Assembly (NCBI RefSeq): GCF_030272615.1
Contig: NC_081407.1
Coordinates: forward strand, 137,954,897-138,018,896
From: Cryptomeria japonica
Taxonomy: Eukaryota > Streptophyta > Pinopsida > Cupressales > Cupressaceae
DNA: 64,000 bases
Reading direction: 5' to 3'
Below are positions 1 through 13,351 of this stretch, in pieces (the stretch's first letter is position 1; every line of letters starts with the position of its first letter). The position numbers and the translations under genes were made by a program. Below the pieces are notes generated by a model. The model had not been told where the DNA came from. It made no database searches and saw nothing but the letters and a program-made list of their open reading frames with translations.

Positions 1-894
1 AACCTATTGTTTTGGTTATAAGGTCAATGAGTTGTTTTGTTGTAGTGTTGGCAATTCTGGTTAAGTGTCATTGTGATTGGTTGTCAAACCAGAAGGAGTA
101 TCTACAATATGTGTGAAGGTAGATAGGAGCATGAAAAGGATCTGATCAAGAAGAGTAGTGCTATTTACCAGATCAACAAACCCTTGTTCTCTAACAATTA
201 AAATAGTTAAATCCCTTAACCGGGTAAGCTTTAATAGGCTTAGTGCTATCTAAATCCTCTAGCTAGGTGAACCATTAGCTTGGATTTCAAATTCTCTATC
301 GAGGTTACTCCTAACAGGGTATTGCTTCTAATAGGGCATTATAGTCAATCCCTTAACCGGGTGGTCCCTAACAGGATATGTTCTTAACAAGAATTTTTGT
401 AAAGCTTTAATAGGCTTGACTCCTAACAAGGTGAACTTCAGAAGAGTTCAAAATACTTGTGGGTATTTATCCCCACCGTGGTTTTTCCCATTTGAGTTTC
501 CACAACAAAAAGCATTGTGTCAAGTGGAGAATATTTTTTGTGATTATGTTTGATATGGTTAATTTGCTTAACTGTTAAATCCACTTAGTTGTGATAAGTT
601 GACCGATAGTAATTTGAAATGTGGTTTTACTATTATTTGTAAAGTATTTTGATGTTTGGGTTAATTGGTTTGGAAGTTTCAGAGATGTTATATTGATATT
701 ATGATATGCTAGTCAAATCGGTAAACTATTAGTGGTATTACAGTTTGTAGCTCAATGTTTGAACCAGTTAGTTCGGTGATTGACATGAGAGATTCTTTTT
801 GAGTTTGGTGAAAGTTTAGTTAGTTTTCTTTCTACTGATTCACCCCCCCTCTCAGTAGTTGTCCGGATCCTTATTGATTCATCATATCATTAGT
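1..894 (+). repeat. 3' part of an LTR of an unassigned copia-like element
   Basis: This is non-coding sequence with the hallmarks of the transcribed end of a copia LTR. It has a run of short related phrases (CCTTAACCGGGT, CTAACAGGGT and variants, about 200-430), then a hairpin-forming stretch near 430-480 (GAACT/AGTTC, then GTGGG/CCCAC), a GGTTTTTCCC block, and a run of seven C (843-849) followed by CTCTCAG. The same order closes every other copia LTR in this window. The LTR start lies off the left edge. The end is set at about 894, where sequence matching copia pol begins. The family differs from the neighbours, so this is probably an insertion or a recombination junction rather than the 5' LTR of the element that follows. 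Confidence 0.6.
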
Positions 895-904
895 ATAAGC
901 TTCG

Positions 905-1593
905 GTAAATCCTACAAGGTATAAATCTATGATTGGAGGTATGTTATATTTGACTTAGACTAGACTGGATATAATGAATGTTGTTTGTATTGTATCAAGA
1001 TATCAGAGTGATCCAAGAGAGAATCATGAGAGTATAGTGAAAAGGATTTTTTAGATATTTACAAGGAATAACTGAATATGGTTTGTGGTATCCTAAAAAT
1101 TATGACTTTACATTATGTGCATATACAGATGACGATTGGGCTGGAGATATAGATGATTGGAAAAGCACATCCAATGGAGTTTTCATTCTTGGAAAGAAAA
1201 TTGTTTCATGGATTAGCAAGGAGTCATGTACTTATTCTTTATCTACTACTGAAACTAAGTATGTTGTTGTTGCTACTATCTATACACAAGTTCTATGGAT
1301 GAAGCAAATGTTGAAAGATATAAACTGGGTAGATTGTGATGAACGTGTAGTTATTCACTATGATAACTTTGCTGCTATTGACATATCAAAGAATTTGGGA
1401 TTTCATTCTAAGACAAAGTACATATCAATCAAGTATAACTTTTTGAAGGAAAAGTTAGAAGAAAATGAAGTTGGATGGTTTATGTGAACACTAAAGAGCA
1501 AATTGCAGATATCTTCACTAAACCTTTGCCAAAGGAATCATTTGAGTACTTTAGAAACAGATTGGGGGTCTCTGCTCCTTTGGTAGAGAATTA
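905..1593 (+). pseudogene. copia pol remnant: RT C-terminus and RNase H
   Basis: The translation has the typical end of a copia polyprotein: the '[10 protein letters not shown]' type segment near 915-945, 'FRYLQGTTEYGLWYP' near 1050-1095, 'AYTDDDWAGDIDD' (RNase H start), 'SLSTTETKYV', 'DNFAAIDISKN' and 'FHSKTKYISIKYNF'. After 1487 the frame shifts, and the conserved tail 'VNTKEQIADIFTKPLP' continues to a stop at 1591-1593. In life this region would remove RNA from the RNA/DNA hybrid during reverse transcription. The frameshifts and the missing upstream domains make it inactive. The same protein is recognisable in all the other copia copies in this window. Confidence 0.88.
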
Positions 1594-1977
1594 AGTGATG
1601 TTGATTAACATCAGTCTGGTAGACATTATCAGAACTATCATTTATTCTGGATTGATGATTTGGTGCTACTACTCAGTGGGAGTAGTCAGCTGTGTGGTTT
1701 AAATGATCTATATTTTTTCTTTGATGTTTATCTCAGATTTATGGCATTGATGTTAATGGGGGAGAGATATACATGTGAAAAATAGAGCTTAAAGAGATAT
1801 CAATTAAAGGGGGAGTTTGGTTCAGATTTATGGATGGATAATTGGTTGAGAGGTTCATTGATATATCATTTGTGGGAGATTGTTGGATGTCTTCCATTGG
1901 GGGAGACTTGTTTGGCATTTCTTAGCATTTGGATGTTTTTTGAATCTAGTGTTGCCATCAATGCCAAAGGGGGAGAT
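1594..1977 (+). other. copia 3' untranslated segment with polypurine tract
   Basis: This non-coding stretch lies between the pol stop and the LTR. It contains a short hairpin (ACTACT/AGTAGT around 1670-1690), several GGGGAG motifs, and the polypurine tract AAAGGGGGAGA at 1966-1976, directly before the LTR start. I see no reading frame in it. Confidence 0.75.
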
Positions 1978-2883
1978 TGTTGAAAATTTGGAGGAATTGA
2001 TTATGTGTTGCATTGATGTCAACACTAGCTTCTTTGGTTGTCTAGCGGGTTCGACTAGAATGGTTGGATTGTGATGTTGATCTGGAGACCATCTCTGGTA
2101 TTCTTTGGTATATTTAGTTTGGTAGAATTGGTTTGGTTCTATCATTCATATGTGTGTCACATTCAGGTTGTTTAGGATTTGATGATCTGGAAGCTATCAT
2201 ATGTTCTAGTAATCCTTTTGGTTACCAGTAGAGCTTTGTTGAAGATCTTTTGATGGATTCAATAAGTAGTGTTGGTGCAGCTTCTAGAAGGTTCTCGGGA
2301 TGCTAATAGTTACTGTTTTTGCATTCTAGTTGATCAGTGGTGTTGTATTTGTCTTATGGCGACCTATTTTAGGTCTGGTGCTATTCTATGTTATTCTCCT
2401 AGGTTATGGACCGATTTATGTAACGTGTTGGTGGATGCTCCCGATGCGTTACCGGTTAGATTTATTGTTTGGTTAATGTTGTTTCAGTCTTAGGTTGAAT
2501 TGGGTTATCATTGGTTTGCAGGTTTATGTAGTGGACTTATTGTATTATCTTTTAGTTGGCCTACCTAATTGTTTAGATCTAGGGTTAGGATAAATATGAT
2601 GTAAGATCTCTTTGTAGATCATGTGAGTGTGGTTATGGGATTATCTGCATGTGAATAATATTGTAATAATATGTAGAGGTTTTGGTCGATCATAGGTGAT
2701 CGAATTGGATTTGTGTAAGAGGTTTAAGACCTCCGACATTGAGATTAACCAGAACTGTACTGACGCATAAGAGATGTTATTCTTTAGTTCACTCTTCTTT
2801 CTAGATTGTAGTTCAAAGATTTTCGAAGCCAGTGAGGCTCCTTTTGTGATGAGTAGTATGCTCTAGGTTGTTAGCCTTCCTAC
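1978..2883 (+). repeat. LTR of copia remnant 1a, part 1
   Basis: It starts TGTTGAAAATTTGG directly after the polypurine tract and aligns throughout with the complete LTR at 18031-19239. The TATA position carries GATAAATA (around 2589-2596) where the sister LTR has TATAAATA. The LTR stops at 2883, where element 2 begins, and resumes at 16256. Confidence 0.88.
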
Positions 2884-3939
2884 TGTTAGGAACTAGGAAG
2901 GACATTTGAGAGGGGGAGGTGAATCAATTGTCAATTAGTTATATATAAATTATAACCCAAATGCAAATTATTCCAACTTAAACTTAGTGCCAGTAAAACA
3001 AACTTAAATGCCGGTAAAATAGATTAACATTTATAGTAGTACTGGTATAGCTTAATGCATGAAATAGAAAGAGAAACAACATCCACAACACATGACATAG
3101 ATTTTGATGTGGAAACTCGGTAAGAGGAAAAACCATAGTGGGAAACCTTACCCACAATCAGATGATACTACTGTAGATAGTAAGTCCACTGCTCAATCAC
3201 AAAATAGGAGTCACATTGACTACAATTGGATGGTTAAATCCAATAACAATGTACTACCTGAGAATAGCATCTGCAATGCTGGATTTAGTATCGGTTTAAG
3301 CTCCGAACATGAGTGCCAAACACCTTTAAAACCTTCCTTCAACCTTCAGATAATGTTTGCGTGATTCACACAAGGATCTTCTTATTTTTTCTCTTGAATA
3401 TTCACACACACTCATACCATACCATGATCTTCAATAAGATCTTACAATTATTTATACAAAACCTACGACCTATACATGAGGTCGACTCACTAAAGATATT
3501 ACAATTAAATCAATTACAAATAAGTCTTGATGTGATACAAAATATCGGCTTCAATACAATATCCAATCAATAAACCATTTCCAAGATGTGTCATGCAGAT
3601 CTGGAATAGATATCATGTACTAGTCCATAACCTAGACCTATATGCCGGTAAAGGCAAATCTGTCAACCTGATTAGACCAATAAGAAAAACACCAATTACA
3701 AACATCCAATCCATGTCTTCCACATAACCAAATGATCTCCAGGTGATAACAAGTCATTATCACTGTCGATGAACAATATAACCTCCCAGTGAACATAGAC
3801 CAATGGTTGTGCATAAGCCACTAACCATACCGGTGAACAAAATGTGTTGGTTCAACAATGTAGACTTCCAAGAAGATAACTGTTGACATCAATGACAAAA
3901 CCAATGCAACACATGACAAAGTCATCCATAATACCAATA
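2884..3939 (-). repeat. 3' LTR of element 2
   Basis: It aligns along its length with 8874-9993 and 14491-15619. The minus-strand start is TATTGG (mutated from TGTTGG), next to the complement of a polypurine tract at 3941-3951. A minus-strand TATA box, TATAAATA, lies at 3449-3456. The transcribed part contains the CTGYAG-loop and GTGGG/CCCAC hairpins that recur in the other LTRs. Confidence 0.88.
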
Positions 3940-4247
3940 ATCTCCCCCTTTGGCACTGATGGCAACACTATATGGAAAAACATCTAAGTGCCAAAAATAG
4001 AATGCCAAAAGCCAACAATCTCCCAAAATAGATAAATAACATAAATCAAAACCAAAATACATCTCTCCCCAAAGTACAATGTTTTTCTATAGATATCTCT
4101 CCCTCTTTGACATCAAATGCCAAAGTAGTTAAGAATCAAAACATAACATACAGCTAACTACTCCCCCTGAGCAATAGCTCTCCTTCATCAGAGCTGGAAA
4201 AAGATTTCTCTGTTAGTCCATGTCATTTTGATGTCAATCTTCAACAT
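3940..4247 (-). other. 3' untranslated segment of element 2
   Basis: This non-coding stretch between the pol stop and the 3' LTR has four or five CTCCCC motifs (GGGGAG on the coding strand), near 3943, 4063, 4098 and 4162. The one at the LTR edge is the presumed polypurine tract. Confidence 0.7.
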
Positions 4248-7200
4248 CTAAGTCTTTTCCAATGGGGAAATTACCCCAAGCTGCTCTCTGAGATATTCAA
4301 ATGTTTCCTTAGGCAAAGGCTTTGTAAAGATATGTGCAATTTTCTCTTTAGTATTCACATAAAATAATCTTACTTCATTTTCTTCAACATTCTCTTTCAA
4401 AAAATTGTACTTAATAGAAACATGCTTTGTCTTAGAGTGAAATATCGGATTCTTTGATATATCAATTATTGCTGAATTATCACAATGAATAATTATTGGT
4501 TCTTTGTATTTTACCTTGATATCCTTCAACATTTGCTTGATCCATAATACCTGAGTACAATTAGTTGCTGCTACAACATATTCTGGTTCTACTTTAGATA
4601 ATGATGTACAAGTTTTCTTCTTGTTGATCCTTGAAATTAACCTTCTGCCAAGAAAGAATGCACCGCCAATGGTACTCCTTCTGTCATCTACATCTCCTTC
4701 CCAATTAGAATTTGTATATGCACATAACTCAAAATTGTCATCCTTAGGATACCATAAACCAAGATTTGTTGTGCCTTGTAAGTACCGAAAAATCCTTTTA
4801 ACTGTTGTTTCATGATTTTCTTTAGGATCGCTTTGAAATATTGAAATAATACATACTGCATTCATTATATCATGTTTGGTTTGTGTCAAATACAATAATC
4901 CTCCAATCATAGATTTGTACCTTATCGGATTAATAGGAGCTGAATCATCCTTCAATGTCAATTTATTAGTTGTAGTCATAGGAGTACTTACCAGTTTCGA
5001 GTTTTCCATACCAAATTTCTACAAATGTTCCTTCAAGTATTTTGTTTGACATATGAATATACCTTTATCTATTTGTGAAATCTACGAACCTAGAAATTTT
5101 TTTATCTCTCTAATCATAGACATTTCAAATTCTTCCTGCATCTTGTTAGCAAAGTCTTTACATAATCCATCTTCACCTCCAAAAATGATATCATCCACAA
5201 ATACTTCAATAACTAAAATGTCATCATTGGTAGCTTTGTAATACAAATTACTATCAACATTTCCTTTTGTGTAACCAAGCTTTAGAAGATATTTATCCAA
5301 TCTAGCATACCAAGCTTTGGGAGATTGCTTCAATCCATATAAAGCTTTCCTTAACCTGCAAACCATATCCTTATCATCTGTCAAAGAAAATCCATCATGC
5401 TGTTCAATATAAACTTCCTCTTCTAGATCTCCATTCAAAAATGCACATTTTACATCAATCTGATAAACTTTATAGTTCGTATGAGCTGCAAAGGCAAGAA
5501 ATAGTCTATCTGCCTCAATTCTGGCTATCGGTGCAAAGGTTTCATTATAATCAATTCCTTCTTTTTGAGAATAACCTTTACAAATTAATCTTGCTTTGTT
5601 TCTAATTACTTCACCATCCTCATTAAGTTTATTTCTATATACCCATTTAGTTCCAATTACATTTTTGTCTTTAGGCCGGGGAACCAATGTCCAAGTATTA
5701 TTCTTTTCAATCTATTCTAAATTTCTTCCATTGCTTTTATCTAATGTTTATCTTGACATGCTTCAATAAAAGATGTTGGTTCAACTTGAGAAAATAAACA
5801 TACATCTTCATTTGCCAATATTCCTCTAGTCATAACACCTTGATTTTTATTTCCAATTATCTGATTTTTTGAATGATTCAATCCTACATACCTGAGTTTA
5901 TTCTGATTTTCACTTACATGTTCTTGTTCTTTAGTCACAGTAGAGTTTTCTGATGGTGCCGATGTGACTGGATCTTCATTCTATACCAGTGCAATCTATG
6001 TCGGATCATTTATAATCATTTCAACTACCAGTTCTATAGATCTTGAATCTCTTCTAAAATGTTCATCTATCTTCACATTAGTACTTTCAATGATTTTCTG
6101 CAACCTTTTATTATAACATCTATATACCTTGCTTCTAGATGAATAACCAAGAAATATTCCTTCATCACTTCTAGGATCAAATTTACCAATATACTCATCT
6201 CTCCTAATATAGCATTTTCTTCCAAATATTCTAAAGTATTTAAGAGTAGGAGTATGACCAAACCATAGTTCATAAGGGGTCTTACCGGTTTCACTTTTGA
6301 TGTGAACTCTATTGAAAGTATAAACTGTTGTATTTACTACTTCTCTCCAGTACACATGAGGTATATTTGCTTCCATTATCATGGTTCTTGCTGCATCCAC
6401 AATAGTTTTGTTCTTCCTTTCCACAATTCCATTTTGTTGGGGTGTTTGGGTTGCTGATAGTTGTCTTTTGATTCCGTTCACTTCATAGAATGATTTGAAA
6501 TTCCTAGATGTAAATTCTCCTCCTTGATCTGATCTCAAACATTTGACTTTATTATCAGTTTCAATCTCTACCATTGCCTTGTATATCTTGAAATTCCCAA
6601 AATCTTCTGATTTCTCTCTGAGAAAGGTAACCCAACACAATCTAGAATAATAATCAATTATTAGAATAAAGTATCTATCACCTTGAAGACTTCTTGTTCT
6701 TACTAGACCACATAAATCACTATGAATTAAATAAGGAACATTATTGGATTTCTCTTTAATTCTCTTGAATGTTGTTCTAACTTGTTTTCCCATTTGACAT
6801 TCCTTACATACCAAATTATGAGGTTTCACAATCTTAGGTAAATCCCTTATTGCGTTAATTGAAATGATCTTTACAATGCAATCAAAATTCACATGACAAA
6901 GTCTTTTATGCCATAACCAACTTTCATCAATGTGTGCAATCAAAAATGTTTTATCATTGGTATTCAAGTGAAAGATATTACCTTTAGTCTGATTACCGAT
7001 AGCAATCTCCAATCCAGTTCTATTTATGACTTTGCATTTTCCATTTTGAATTGTAACTAAAATCTTTTTTCCACTAACTGACCAACACTCAAAAGATTAT
7101 GCTTTAAACCTTTAACATAATAAACATTGTCAGTATTGTGCTTACCATCCAAAGATATAGTGCCTCTTCCTTTGATTAAACAAGCTTTATCGTCTCCAAA

Positions 7201-7360
7201 CCTTACTAGACCTCTGTGAATTTCCTATAATGATAAGAATTTGCTTTTATCACTAGTCATATGATGCGAGCATCAACTATCTATGATCCATTCATCCTTT
7301 TCTTCAATTTTTCTACTAGTGTCTACTCTATCGGTTGAACAATAGGAGCTGGTGGATCTT
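4248..7360 (-). pseudogene. element 2 pol: protease, integrase, reverse transcriptase, RNase H
   Basis: Domains run right to left. The protease site near 7270 reads D-S-stop because the glycine codon became TGA. Integrase lies at 7012-5996, with the HHCC zinc motif (WLWHKRLCH ... CKECQMGKQ), the catalytic aspartates (HSDLCG, RSDQGGEF) and the glutamate in GIVERKN. RT lies at 5687-5082, with the active-site motif FVDD in [10 protein letters not shown]. The RT C-terminus and RNase H lie at 5009-4248, ending GVISPLEKT-stop. Premature stops separate the blocks. It would have copied and integrated the element's RNA but cannot now. It is the best-preserved RT in this subfamily here and a reference for the deletion seen in elements C and D. 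Confidence 0.9.
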
Positions 7361-7379
7361 CTTTTATTGCAACAAATGG

Positions 7380-8343
7380 TCATCCACTATCTATTGGATC
7401 TTCATCTGAATCATCTATAACACCTTCATTTGCATTGTAACATGAATTATCTCTATTTTTCTTAAATATGTATCTTTGATATTCAGAGTTAGGTTTATTT
7501 GTTCTTTTTTCTTCCTCCCTTAGTCTTGTATGTCTATCAGGACACCTATATGCTATATTACCAACTTTATTGCAATTAAAATATTTGTAAGGTGCTTTAC
7601 CTTCATACTTACTTCCTACTAGACCTTTAGGCTTCTTCCATGCAAATAGTGCTTCAAGTTCTTCATTTTCTCTTCTCATATCTTTGTCAGATGATGATGC
7701 TTTGAAAGATAAATCAGTCTTGACTGTAGCAACATGACCAAATTCTTCAAGCTCAAATGCAAAAAATTTTCCAACCAAGGTATCTATAGAAACTGATGTA
7801 TTAGGCATTGTTCTCAACTCATTAATAGAAGTCACTTTCATTTTGTAGGCCGGTGGAAAAGCTCTTAAAAATTTAGAAACAATTTCATCTTCACTTAATG
7901 ATCCTCCACAACATTGTATTCCTAAAATAATTTCATTAACTCTTTCCATAAATGCAAAAATTCTTTCATCTTCTTCCATTTTTAAATTTTCATACTTGAC
8001 CTGGTAACATTCCAGTTTTGTAATTTTGATAGTGGTATCTCCTTCATTCAATGTTTCCAGTTTATCCCAAATAGCTTTAGCAGTAGATCGGTCTGATAAT
8101 CCCATGATTTTCTAATTTGATAATACGCTTAGAAGTGCTTCTCTTGCTTTGCAATCATTCTCCAAGTCCTTAGCCAATGTTGGTGGATGAGGTTGATTCG
8201 GAGCAGGACCAACATAGTTATTCTTAGTAACATCCAATATATCTCGTCTAATGCAGTTCAGATGTGTCCATTCTCATCTTCCATATACCATAATTAGTTC
8301 CATCAAGTTTCAGACTGTCCTTCCTGAAAATATTTGTTTCCAT
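7380..8343 (-). pseudogene. element 2 gag
   Basis: The minus-strand ATG is at 8343-8341, just inside the primer binding site, and begins METNIFRKDSLKLDG, the copia gag N-terminus. The capsid-like region at 8105-7700 (GLSDRSTAKAIWDKLETLNEG ... CCGGSLSEDEIVSKFLRAFP) corresponds to the UBN2/retrotran_gag family. The nucleocapsid zinc knuckle near 7570 is broken: the first Cys is Tyr and the His is Asn. Several stops occur between 8110 and 8340. It would have formed the virus-like particle. Confidence 0.85.
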
Positions 8344-8386
8344 AGGATCTCCTCAAGTTGTTAGGCTTCTGCAAAAAGATGATGAT

Positions 8387-8399
8387 GCTTTGATACCAA
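8387..8399 (-). promoter_or_regulatory. primer binding site of element 2
   Basis: The minus strand reads TTGGTATCAAAGC, one base away from the LTR edge. It matches the initiator-Met tRNA 3' end (TGGTATCAGAGC) except for one change, as is usual for copia elements. Confidence 0.8.
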
Positions 8400-8400
8400 T

Positions 8401-8873
8401 TGTTAGGAATAGGGAAGGACAAATGAGAGGGGGGGTGAATCATTTGTCAACTAGTTATATATAAATTATAACCCAAATGCAAATTATTCTGACTAAAACT
8501 TAGTGTCGGTAAAGCAAACTTAAATGTCGGTAAAATAAATTAACAGTTATAGCAGTACCGATATAACTTAATGCATGAAACAAAAAGAGAAACAACATCC
8601 ACAACACATGACATAAAGATTTTGATGTGGAAACCTGGTAAGGGGAAAAACCACGGTGGGAAACCTTACCCACAATCAGATGATACTACTGCAGATAGTA
8701 AGTGTATACAAATGGGGTCTGCACATGCAAAAAAGCCAACTGCCTAGAGCTCACTACTCAATCACAAAATAGGAGTCACACTGACTATAGTTGGATGGTT
8801 AAATCCAATAACAATGTACTTCCTCATAATAGCATCTACAATGCTAGATTCAGTGCCAGTTTAAGCTTTGAAT
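8401..8873 (-). repeat. 5' LTR of element 2, part 1 (U5 side)
   Basis: It starts TGTTAGGAAT beside the primer binding site and matches the first 470 bp of the sister LTRs. It is cut at 8873 by element 3. The missing part resumes at 15620 with TGAAC, the target duplication. Confidence 0.88.
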
Positions 8874-9993
8874 TGTTAGGAACCGGGAAGGACAAATGAG
8901 AGGGGGGGTGAATTAGTTGTAAACCAGTTATATATATAAATTATAACCCTAATGCAAATTATTCCAAGTTAAAATTAGTGTCGGTAAACCAAACTTAAGT
9001 GTCGGTAAAATAGATTAATAGTTATAGCAGTACCGGTTTAACTTAATGAGTGAAACAGAAAGAGAAACATCCACAACACAAGACACAAAGATTTTGATGT
9101 GGAAACCCTGTAAGGGGAAAAACCACTATGGGAAAGCTTACCCACAATCAGATGATACTACTGCAGATAGTAAGTGTATACAAATGGGGTTTGCACATGC
9201 AGAAAGGTCAACCGCCTAGAGCTCAATGCTCAATCACAAAATAGGAGTCACACTAACTACACTTGGATGGTTAAATCCAATAACAATGTACTACCTCAGA
9301 ATAGCATCTGCAATGTTCGATTCAGTACCAGTTTAAGCTTTGAACATGAGTGTCAAACACCTTCATAACTTTCCTTCAACCTTCAGATAATGTTTGCGTG
9401 ATTCGCACAAGGATATACTTATTTTTTCTCTTCAATATTAGCACACACTCATACCACAACATGCCATGATATTCAATAAGATCTTATAATTATTTATAAA
9501 AAATCGAAGACCTATACATGAGGTCAGCTCACTAAAGATATTACAATTAAATCAATTACAAATAAGTCTTGATGTGATACAACATATCAACTTCAATACA
9601 ATATCCAATCAATAAACCATTTCCAAGACATGTCGTGCTATTTTGGAATAGATATCATGTATCGATCCATAACCTAGACCTATCTGTCGGTAAAGGCAAA
9701 TCTATCAACCCGATTAGACCAATAAGAAAAACACCAAATCCAAACATCCAATCCATTTCTTTGACATAACCAAATGATCTTCAGATGATAACAAGTTATC
9801 ATCATTGTCGGTGAACCATACCGATGACTTTGCATAAGCCACTAACCATGTCGGTGAGCACAATGTGCGAGAACAACAATGAACCAATATAACCATAGTG
9901 CCAAATCAACAATGGAGAACTCCAAGAAGATAAGTGTTGATATTAATGACAAAACCAATGCAACACATGACAAAGTCATCCATAATACCAACA
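8874..9993 (-). repeat. 3' LTR of element 3
   Basis: It matches 14491-15619 end to end and ends ATACCAACA next to the complement of the polypurine tract (ATCTTCCCCTTT, 9995-10006). Confidence 0.9.
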
Positions 9994-10328
9994 ATCTTCC
10001 CCTTTGAAATTGATGGCAACACTAGATGGAAAAACATCTAAGTGCCAAAAATAGAATGCCAAAAACCAATAAACCAACAACCTCCCAAAATATATCAATA
10101 CAAAGTTTTGTGCCAAAACAGAAATCAAAACCAAAAATACATCTCTCCCAAAGTACAATGTTTTTCCTTAGATATATATCCCCCTTTGACATCAAATTCC
10201 AAAGCTGTAAAGAATCAAAACATAACATACAACTAACTACTCCCCCTGAGCAGTAGCTCTCCTTCATCAAAGCTAAAAAGAAGATTTTTTCTGTTAGTCC
10301 CTACTGGAATGATGCCAATCTTCATCAT
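9994..10328 (-). other. 3' untranslated segment of element 3
   Basis: This is non-coding. It carries the polypurine tract at 9995-10006 and further CTCCCC-type motifs around 10146, 10178 and 10241. No reading frame is supported. Confidence 0.7.
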
Positions 10329-13300
10329 TCAAGTCTCTGCCGGTGGGGAAATTACCCCAAGTTGCTCTCTGAGATATTCAAATGTTTCCTTAGGCAAAGG
10401 CTTTGTAAAGATATATATGCAATTTTCTCTTTAGTATTCAGATAAACCAATCTTACTTCATTTGCTTCAACATTCTCTTTTAGAAAATTATACTTAATAG
10501 AAACATGCTTTGTCTTAGAGTGAAATACCAGATTCTTTGATATATCAATTGCTATTGAATTATCACAATGAATAATTATTGGTTATTTGCATTTTACCTT
10601 TATATCTTTCAACATTTACTTGATCCATAATACTTGAGTACAATTAGTTACTACTGCAACATATTCTTCTTCTGCTATAGATAATGGTGTACAAGTCTGC
10701 TTCTTGTTGATCCATGAAATTAATCTTTTGCCAAGAAAGAATGCACCTCCAGTGGTACTCTTTCTGTCATCTATATCTCCTACCCAATTTGCATCTGTAT
10801 ATGCACATAAATCAAAATTAGCATCCTTAGGATACCATAAACCAAGATTTTTTGTGCCTTGTAGGTACCAGAAAATCCTTTTAACTGTTGTTTCATGATT
10901 TTCTTTAGGATTGCTTTGAAATCTTGAAATAATACATACTGCATTTATTATATCAAGTATGGTTTGTGTCAGTTATAGTAATCCTCCAATCATAGATTTG
11001 TACCTTTTCGGATTAATAAGAGTTGAATCATCCTTCAATGTCAATTTATCAGTTGTAGTCATAGGAGTACTTACCGGTTTCGAGTTTTCCATACCAAATT
11101 TCTTCAAAAGTTCCTTCAAGTATTTTGTTTGACATATGAATATACCTTTATCTATTTCTGAAATGTGCAAACCTAGAAATTTTTTGTTAGCAAAGTCTTT
11201 ACATAATCCATCTTCACCTCCAAAAATGATATCATCCACAAATACTTCAATAACCAAAATATCATCATTGGTAACCTTGTCATACAAATTATTGTCGGCA
11301 TTACCTTTTGTGTAACCAAGCTTTAGAAGATATTTATCCAATCTAGCATACCAAGCTCTAGGAGCTTGCTTCAATCCATATAAATTTTTCCTTAACCTGC
11401 AAACCATATCCTTATCATCTGTCAAAGAAAATCCATCAGGTTCTTCAATGTAAAATTCCTCCTCAAGATCTCCATTCAAAAATGCACATTTTACATCCAT
11501 TCGATAAACTTTATAGTTTTTATGAGCTGCAAATGCAAGAAATAGTCTAACTGCCTCAATTCTGGCAACCGGTGCAAAGGTTTCATTATAATCAATTCCT
11601 TCTTTCTGAGAATAACCTTTGCTAACTAATCTTGATTTGTTTCTGATTACTTCACCATCCTCATTAAGTTTATATCTATATACCCATTTAGTTCCAATTA
11701 AATTTTTGTCTTTAGGACGGGGAACCAATGTCCAAGCATTATTCTTTTCAATTTGTTCTAAGTCTTCTTCCATTGCTTTTATCCAATGTTTATCTTGACA
11801 TGCTTCAATAACAAATGCTGGTTCAACTTGAGAAAATAAACATACCTCTTCATTTGCCAATCTTCCTCTAGTCATAACACCTTGATTCTTATTTCCAATT
11901 ATCTAATTCTATGAATGATTCAATCTTACATACCTAGGTTTATTCTTATTTCCACTTACATGTTGTTAAAGTTGAGTTTTCTGATGATACCGATGTGACT
12001 AGATCTTCATTTTGTACCAATGCAATCTGTGTCAGTTCATTTATAATCATTTCAACTACTGGTTCTACAAATCTTGAATCTCCTCTAAAATGTTCATTTA
12101 TCTTCACATTAGTACTTTCAATGATTTTTTGCAATCTTTTATTATAACATCTATATGCCTTGCTTCTAGATGAATAACCAAGAAATATCCCTTCATCACT
12201 TCTAGGATCAAATTTACCAATATACTCATCTCTCCTAATATAGCATTTTCTTCCAAATATTCTGAAGTATTTAAGAGTAGGAGTATGACCAAACCATAGT
12301 TCATAAGGGGTCTTACTGGTTTCACTTTTGATGTGAACTCTGTTGAAAGTATAAACCATTGTATTCACTACTTCTCTCCAGTACACGAGGTGGATTTGCT
12401 TCCATCATCATGGTTCTTGTTGCATCTAGAATATTTTTGTTCTCCCTTTCCACAACTCCATTTTGCTGGGGTGTCTGGGGTGGTGATAGTTGTCTTTTGA
12501 TTCCATTCACTTCACAGAATGCATTAAATTCCCTAGATGTAAAGTCTCCTCCTTGATCTGATCTCAAAACATTTGATTTTATTGTCAGTTTCATTCTCTA
12601 CCATTGCCTTGTATATCTTGAATTTCCCAAAATCTTCTGATTTCTCTCTAAGAAAGGTAACCCAACACATTCTAGAATAATCATGAATTATTAGCATAAA
12701 GTATCTATCACCTGAAGACTTCTTTTTGTTGCTGGACCACATAAATCAGTATGAATTAAATCAAGAATATTATTGGATTTCTCAATAATGCTCTTGAATG
12801 TTGTTCTAACTTGTTTTCCCATTTGACATTCCTTACATACCAGACTATGACGTTTCACAATCTTAGGTAAATTCCTTACTGCCTTAGTTGAACTCATCTT
12901 TACAATGCAATGAAAATTCACATGATAGAGTCTTTTATGCCATAACCAACTTTCATCAACATGTGCAATCAAACATTTCTTATAATTGCTATTCAAATGA
13001 AAGATATTACCTTTAATCTGATTAGCAGTTGCAATCTCCAATCCAGTTTTGTTTATGATTTTGCATTTTCTATTCTTGAACTATAACTAAAATCCTTTTT
13101 CCACTAATTGACCAACACTCAAAAGATTATGCTTCAAACCTTCAACATAATAACATTGTCAATATTGTGTTTACCATCCAAATATATAGTGCCTCTTCCT
13201 TTAATTAAAAAAGCTTTATCATCTCCAAACCTTACTATACCTCCATGAATTTTTTGAAAGATAAGAATTTTCTTTTATCACCAATCATATGATGCGAGCA

Positions 13301-13330
13301 TCCACTATCTATGATCAATTCATCCTTTTC
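10329..13330 (-). pseudogene. element 3 pol: protease, integrase, reverse transcriptase, RNase H
   Basis: The protease region near 13290 keeps D-S-G followed by CSHHM. Integrase is split by frameshifts over 13041-11946, with WLWHKRLYH and CKECQMGKQ of the zinc domain, HTDLCGP, RSDQGGDF and VVERENK. RT at 11875-10973 is one open frame of about 300 residues with an intact FVDD, but 12 to 13 residues are missing just after it: DFANK joins directly to KFLGLH, where other copies have [10 protein letters not shown]. RNase H continues with stops to TGA at 10331-10329. It is not functional. Confidence 0.88.
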
Positions 13331-13351
13331 TTCAATTTTTGCTGCCAGTGC

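Larger units (their letters stand above)
895..2883 (+). mobile_element. Ty1/copia remnant 1a (3' end of pol plus interrupted LTR)
   Basis: This is the 3' part of a plus-strand copia element: the end of reverse transcriptase, RNase H, an untranslated segment, a polypurine tract and an LTR. The LTR is cut at 2883 by element 2 and resumes at 16256. Gag, protease, integrase and most of RT are missing on the left, where unrelated LTR-like sequence adjoins. The CCTAC at 2879-2883 is repeated at 16256-16260 and is the target-site duplication of element 2. Confidence 0.85.

Noticed and set aside
10022-10270. Overlapping frames of 60-82 residues on both strands
   Set aside because: They fall in the 3' untranslated segment and LTR edge of element 3 and are not conserved as protein in sister copies.
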